64,000 nucleotides of DNA from Myrmaecium sp. VS I D KN 1. Lineage: Eukaryota; Ascomycota; Dothideomycetes; Valsariales; Valsariaceae. A program made the translations under genes and the position numbers. The notes under the pieces are model-generated. The model saw nothing but the letters and a program-made list of their open reading frames with translations. It was not told the DNA's origin and did not search any database. Below, one piece after another: positions 58,147 through 64,000 of this stretch (within the stretch, counting starts at the first letter, position 1; each line of letters begins with the position of its first letter). Location of the stretch: positions 186,001 to 250,000 of the forward strand of contig JADQAV010000047.1 in NCBI GenBank assembly GCA_019775845.1, given 5' to 3'.

Positions 58147-61100
58147 GCTTCAAGAGTCCACTCACACCCCCCGCCGTTCGTTTGATCCCATAGAGCCGGG
58201 AATTAGGGGGGCTGGACTGGCAAACCAGGCCATGCCGCGCACGACTCTTCTACAATCGGGCGTCCGGCCGTGTTGACATTCAGATCAGAAGAACATGTGG
58301 CACTCCATCAGCCTTTGGATCGATTTGACGGGCCTGTCACCCACATGCTACGCTCTAGACAAGACGGCCAAGTGGCCGACCGGGCGTTTCGATGAACACG
58401 CAGTCCCTCCGGTCTGTCGCCTGCAAGTCGTGATCACGTCGTGCTTCTTGTTGTTTTGCAAAAAGGCGTCCAAGATACAGTAGCAAGCCTGGGTTCGGGG
58501 CAACGGCGGTTGGGAGGCTCGCCAATCGATCCATCAGGATTGCTGCCAGCAGATACTGGAGCCCGGCGTGCAATATCAGGTGGTTGCGTGGAAGACACAC
58601 TCTGCTGGTAACGATTCCCGCGCCAAATATGATCAGACATGCCAGGGGGGTACCTGGCGACTTTGGTATGCCCTGGGTCGCGGCGTAGGTAGCGCGCAAG
58701 TGACATGATCAGGGCGTTCTCGCTGGCGCACCATGGGTCGTCGTACAAGATCGACCCCCCGAAACGAAACCCATTTTCGACCTTCACCCGGAGCGTTAGG
58801 GAACCGTTGGAGAAAGGGGCTCTTAGCCTTCGACCACATCCGTCCACTTCCCGACCAGGCCTGAGCGGTGGTTTTTTTTACTCCCTCATACTGCCCATGC
58901 GCGCTCGGCGAAACGCCTGGGGAGAGATGGGAATACATACCCCAGCTCACTTTCGCACTACCAGTGACGGTCTTGCGAGGGCTTGCCCTGTCCAGCATGT
59001 CAGAGAGTCTGGTTCACCTCATGCAAGCGGAAGCATAACGCCGATTCGGGCAGAACTTGGCATGTGGTCCGGCTGGTCCAACAGCGTCAAGCGTGGCCAG
59101 AGGGCCTGGTAATTTATCTGTTCTGGGAATGCACGGGGCTGTTATGCCCGGGGTCGGTAATTACGTGTAACGGTAAGACTGCTTGATGCCAGTACCCGTC
59201 GTTGCGTGCTTGATAATGCCGGCCAGGTCGATGTCACGACGGAGAGCCCTGTGTCGATGTCTAACGTCCTCGGGCGCTTCTTTTCACCATGCTTTCCATC
59301 ATGCCGGTGCTCGGTATTCGTCGACAAGCCCCTCCGATGTGGAAGACGATAATGTAGAGTGGTCTCTGTGACATCTGTGCTACAGAACCATCCAGTCAAG
59401 CGCTCGCCTTGAAGAACGGTGGAGCGTTACTCAATGACTATCCCCCCACCCCACCTCGAAAGCAACGCCCTCCTTCCTGCATTTTCGAGAAAGCGGTGTC
59501 CGGGGCGTGACTTGACGACATGTCATCTTCCACCCTCACACGACGCGGTCGATGATGCGCTGTTCCTTTTGTACCGACGACGTTTTTACACGGGGGTGTT
59601 CCGTGAGCTGCTGTCTCTCCATCGTCGCCGTCGTCGTCGTCGTCTGCCCACGGGTCCTGATATCCGAGATCCAGGACTCGCGTTACGCCATCCAACGATG
59701 GCGGATGCACCACAGCAACTGAAGCCTGGATTCTGGAATGCCGAGCGGTTCCAATCGCACGGCGGATGCCATGCGGACGGCCTTGGTGTGTGTTTGTACA
59801 TGGGGGATCCCTCCGTCTAACCTTGTGTTTCCTTCTTCTCTCCGGTGGTCGCCGTGAAAGAAAAGGGTTATCGTTGCAAAATGCTGAATAAAGGGGTTTT
59901 TCTCAACCTGGTGCGCTCTGCCTTTCTTGTCTCTATTGCTACGATATATGCAGCCTGTCGCTTGCACCGTCCTTACGCTTGCACGAGGCACGGCATGTAT
60001 ACAGCAGCAGACGGTACATGATACATAACGGCACGGGACACCTAGCTAATGCTCGCATCTCACCGACGCAGGCGATGTATGGGTGTCGAGGTCATCTGTA
60101 GGTCGGCATGGTCGCCGACTAGTGCGCCGGAGATGCCTCCCCCACCGAAAGGGGACACAGCGGACGGGTTCCTGGAATGAGATGACAAGAGACCACATTC
60201 GCAGCCATTGGTATTGCAATTGCAAAAATGGAGCTGACATGCAGTCATGGTGTTTTCTTTACGGAATTTCACGGCTAGAATAGTTGAGAAATATGTTCTT
60301 CCTACTTGGCTGAAGATACGCATGGACATAACGCCGCCGGTCACCTCCTCGCTGGACCTTTGAAGATACATACACACTCCATACTGTCGGCTTACGCAGA
60401 CTCCCAAGACAGAGCCTAGACCGTCGCTCTTACAATCCACTCTTCGGGACACCCGGTTTCCATCTACTTTGTTGGCTACTTATTCACAAATAGGGGAGAC
60501 GGAGGTTTCCAGTTCGAACCAGAAAGGCAGGGATACCAAAACATCGCATTCATTGGCTGGTGTTAACACTCCGTGACAGCCTTCAGCATCCGGCTTCTAC
60601 TACTTTCTACCTTATCAGGCTATTACTCAGACTGGCTTAGCAGGGGGCGATGAACCCTCGGTGGTGCATGCAGTTTTTCAGGGCGCCGCACCCAAGATGC
60701 AAGTCTCTATGATATCACCTGTCACGAACGGCACTAGCCGAGAGAGAGTCTCGACACTCGACCATGTTTGACTGACCGATTCGCGGCAGTAAAGGCTGGA
60801 ATTACTCTCGATGTGATATGGCTGCTGGACCGTGAGCCCCTGGAGCCCCATTCTTCCCTTCAGTCACTCCATACCCTGACCTTCGAGGCCAGGAATACTC
60901 TTAATGTCTGAGTGGGGAAAGGCCTAGACGAGGACAATCTGCTCCAGCCTCGCAAGGGAAAACGCAGCGGCCGCTTGGATGCGACCGCCGGTCCTCGACC
61001 ACATGTCTTCACTGTCCACCATGTCCACCAAGCCGCTCGGTCCCAAGTTTTGGACTCTCCCTTTCCTCCCCCCACCGCCCCGCCCGTCGTAGCTCCGCTG

Positions 61101-63325
61101 GCATCGATCGCGACAGGTGTAAGGGCGATGCGCGAACCGCGTTCGGGACCCAGGGATCGGGAGCGATCCAGGTTTCAGAATTCCCATATGACATAACGCC
61201 CGTGGGATTGTGGGTTTTTGATGCCTTGGCCTTCGCCGCGATCGTTTCACGCGCGACCCACGGTTCGGTGGAGGTGAGGGCTTTGGAGATGTGCCGGGCG
61301 ATCGGCAAATTACCGGAAGCGGCAATTGGGGGGGTGGAGGGGGGATTAGTAGATAATCCGGGTTCTGGGTCCCTGTCCGCTGGGAACGCAGCCGAAACCC
61401 GCGACCGGGCGGGTGTCGTCATCGCGGCCGGGTGTACCGGGAACGCGGGCGATCACTTTATCATTGGTGGCCCGGAGAGATGGAAAGGAAAGTGGAGGAG
61501 AGGTTGGATTGACGTCGATGGATATTCTTGAGAGGCCGTTAGTTAAGTGAAGAAGTGATGTCAGGGAAGAAGTTTTAGAGAGGACGATGCCGGTTTCAGG
61601 GTCGCCGCTATGATTTCAGACATCTGGGGCCCCGCTGTCCAGCCCCAGCAGTTACCGCACCGTCGGGAATTGGGCCTTTCGCTTAGTCACGTCGACCTGC
61701 TGCAGTTTACCTAAGCCACCTAAACAAGGGCAGCAACAACAAAGGGAGGATGGATATACACATTCCATTCTCTTCATTTTTGTGAAAGATGCAAGGAGAT
61801 GTACCGACTGCCTGGTAAATCCCTGGGCTGATTAAAGACCTGACTGTCGAGTACCTTGCATTAACGCCCTATTTATAATATGCTAAGTTCTCTCCTTGCG
61901 GCTTAATAAGGCTACGGCAACCGAGACAGACAGATATTCTGATGTTCAAGGGGTTATGGCAGACGATAGATACTTTATGAAACAACTTTGTTTCTGCTTG
62001 CTAGCCCGTGTCCTTAGCATTCCACCCAAATATTCTCTTGAAGTCTCCTCGAAACGTGCTTGACCAGAGATCAGTCGGTGAGAGCGTCGGGAGGTCCTCC
62101 GGCAGACGGGCTTCGGGCATTGACCACCCCCCACTGTCAGCCCATCGTAACTACGTCCATCCCAGACGGCTGCGGGAACGTCGACAATTTCCAAGGTCAT
62201 CTCTGCTCATGCTTCACTACAGCGTTCTGATCGGAATCAGCAAGTCCTTCGCCTGTCATCTTCGAAAGACTGGGGCCCAGTCATCACCATCTCACTTCCT
62301 GATCGCCCCGACGTTGTCTCCTATGCCCCCTGGCTGCGCCTCTGCAGAATCACATAAACCACGATGACCGTCCTTCCGCACGCACACCTGCAGCGCGAGC
62401 AAGATACTTCTTCCGCCACCGCCGGATAGTCAAACAATACCTAGCCCTGCAACGTCGTCATCGTTCTCAACTTCACCGGCGTAGCAGTAGCCGGAGTCAA
62501 CCACTCCCCTGCGCAAAGCACCACTGATCCCCGGTTCAAAGCCATCATATGCCTCGGATACTACAAGTGGACGAACTCTAGCAGGATACCGGACACTCTG
62601 AACGCGCCGGAAGAGATGGGCAAGACAAGGACCAGGGCGAAAGATCAAATGGCCATGCTGGTTCGGAGAGCTGGATCGGCGGGACATTCTACGGGATACC
62701 GTGCGTGCGATGCGTGACGGAGTGCGGTCCGTCCGGGACGGGAAGGACGGCAGACCATACCGGCAATGTTTCGTCTTTGATCTTACGATCGTGCTGGTGG
62801 GGTGGAAAGTTGCTCTCGGGCATGGGATCCAGGTTGCGTGCGGCTACGCTGCTGTAGGTTATCTAGGCTCCCGTCGAAGGTGTTTCAGCAGGGATGCTGA
62901 CTTTCCGTACAGAATAATCCTGCCTTCCCTAGAATACAAGCTGGTACAGACCTTGAACAGTGAAACTCTCTGGCGTAAGCCTGCACGCTTGAGACCAGTG
63001 CCGCCTGGTATCCCTACACGACTTCTGGCCGGCGTAGCTGGAGAGTTACCACTTCGTAACCTGAAGGTTGCAGAATTTCTCCAGGCCATGCCCTTTTTAA
63101 TCGGCGAATCTTATAACGGTATCGGTTTTTCAGGAGGATTTTTGGACCTGAAACTCCCGTTCTGGCGAAACTGCGTGGCCTGAAATCTGTTGACTCGGGC
63201 ATACTAAGACACGGCAGCTGCAAGGTAGCTGATCGTTTGATTCAACCTCAGTCTATGGCAGGGGTGCGCGATTACGCCGGCACTTCACTCGTCACCTTAC
63301 AGCTAGCCAGTCACTTCGTCTTCAA

Positions 63326-63424
63326 ATTCCAGCACGGAGACATCATACGTGGATTTTCAATTTCCGTATTGTCAACTTCCGACACGGAGATATCATCCGT
63401 GGATTTTCGATTTCTGTATCTCTC
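63326..63424. repeat. Imperfect tandem duplication, 50-base unit
   Basis: CACGGAGACATCATACGTGG and CACGGAGATATCATCCGTGG lie exactly 50 bases apart, and the similarity extends over about 45 bases. Several of the differences are C/T changes. Confidence 0.75.
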
Positions 63425-64000
63425 ACTCTTTATCCACACCACCTCTTCTGCAGGTCCAGTGGTTGCCAATTCGGTACAACCTACTGACTGACGTGGGGTG
63501 GTACTAAGGCTCAATAACTTCGTTATCGCTCCTACGGTTTTCTGAGATGGGGCGTACGGCTCGCAAAGGATTCGATATCTTGAACAGTCTTGCAAAAGCT
63601 CTCTCCATTACCACAGCGAGTAGATAACCGCCGTTTATCAGTGCTAGGATTTCGACTTCAGACAACACCTCCGGCGGAAGAGAGGGGCTTCAAGGTCTGT
63701 TACCCTTGTGGGTTGTTTCACACCTTGTGATGGGGCCAGATACACTTACTTTGGGCGTTAGAAACGAAGGGAAATGAAAAATGGATGATATATGCTTTGC
63801 ACGGCTTCCCTGAACAGCTCGAAGTATCAACAACTATGGCAGCATGGGAGTTTACATCGTGGCTAGATCCGGCCTCTAGGTGTCCCACAAAGTATCTGTG
63901 GCCTATCTTTTGCTGCTAATAGCTTCAAGTCGTCGTATGTTACTGGGATGGCAAAAGACGAGTCTCAGGTAAGTTGTTCCAGTCTATAACTTTTCTCCCC

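Larger units (their letters stand above)
53809..64000. other. 10-kb region with no supportable gene
   Basis: The part next to 53809 is probably the promoter and a long leader of the homeobox gene. It is rich in GA and CA/AGC low-complexity sequence to about 55.3 kb and contains a two-base N gap. Beyond that, open frames of 140-160 codons (57851-58276 plus, 62701-63183 plus) show no motif. No tRNA, transposase or repeat family is recognised. The terminal 3 kb may hold flanks of a gene outside the window. Confidence 0.45.

Noticed and set aside
57851-58276. 141-codon plus-strand frame
   Set aside because: Pro/Arg/His-rich, overlaps a CCTA microsatellite, no motif.
60500-60530. B-box-like AGTTCGAACCAG, considered as part of a tRNA
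   Set aside because: No matching acceptor stem, D-arm or anticodon arm could be laid out around it; a similar hit near 23969 lies inside the rxt3 coding exon.
62701-63183. 160-codon plus-strand frame near the right edge
   Set aside because: No recognisable motif and no splice-linked neighbour; could be real, but I cannot support it.
1-64000. CRISPR arrays, biosynthetic clusters, viral or LTR elements
   Set aside because: No regularly spaced direct repeats, no core biosynthetic enzymes, and no reverse transcriptase, integrase, capsid or long terminal repeat signature was seen.

Overview
The window looks like a piece of a filamentous ascomycete chromosome (Pezizomycotina, most likely a Sordariomycete). 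Its genes are interrupted by short introns, mostly 46-105 nt with GTAAGT- or GTATGT-like donors. It carries families typical of that group (a Uds1 septation-domain protein, an Ama1-type APC/C activator, fungal Rxt3). A single 5S rRNA gene lies alone between protein genes, as dispersed 5S genes do in these fungi. I found fourteen protein-coding genes, one 5S gene and one doubtful decayed gene. Exon joins were worked out by hand from splice signals and reading-frame phase. No transcript data were available.

Layout. 1-7.1 kb: a thioredoxin with a hydrophobic tail (minus strand), the 5S gene, then 4.7 kb without a convincing gene. 7.2-21.4 kb is a dense block of core genes: a Uds1 septation protein (+), the Rab geranylgeranyltransferase alpha subunit (-), an Ama1-like meiotic APC/C activator (+), PRPP synthetase (-), mitochondrial GrpE (-) and 6-phosphofructo-2-kinase/fructose-2,6-bisphosphatase (-). 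23.9-31.6 kb: an Rxt3 subunit of the Rpd3L histone deacetylase (-), divergent from a Btn1/CLN3 vacuolar membrane protein (+), followed by an unrecognised protein ending in a SUMO-interaction-like motif (+). 34.4-38.9 kb: a 56-residue cysteine-rich protein (+), then Pet191 (-) divergent from a Tgl1-type steryl ester lipase (+). 38.9-52.6 kb is almost gene-free. A TALE (KN) homeodomain factor (-) sits at 52.6-53.8 kb. The remaining 10 kb shows only simple repeats, a 2-base N gap and no gene I can support.

The genes are mostly unrelated housekeeping and regulatory functions: vesicle traffic, nucleotide precursor supply, mitochondrial protein folding, cytochrome oxidase assembly, glycolytic control, lipid turnover, chromatin and cell-cycle control. 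They are not a pathway cluster. There is no sign of a secondary-metabolite cluster, an intact transposon, a CRISPR array or a phage.

The most unusual observation is in the Ama1-like gene. The only junction that restores the family's conserved PFRVLDAP segment uses an AT-AC intron of 47 nt. It resembles a normal GTATGT...AG intron changed at both its first and last base. In budding yeast the AMA1 transcript is itself a meiosis-regulated splicing target, so this is worth checking.
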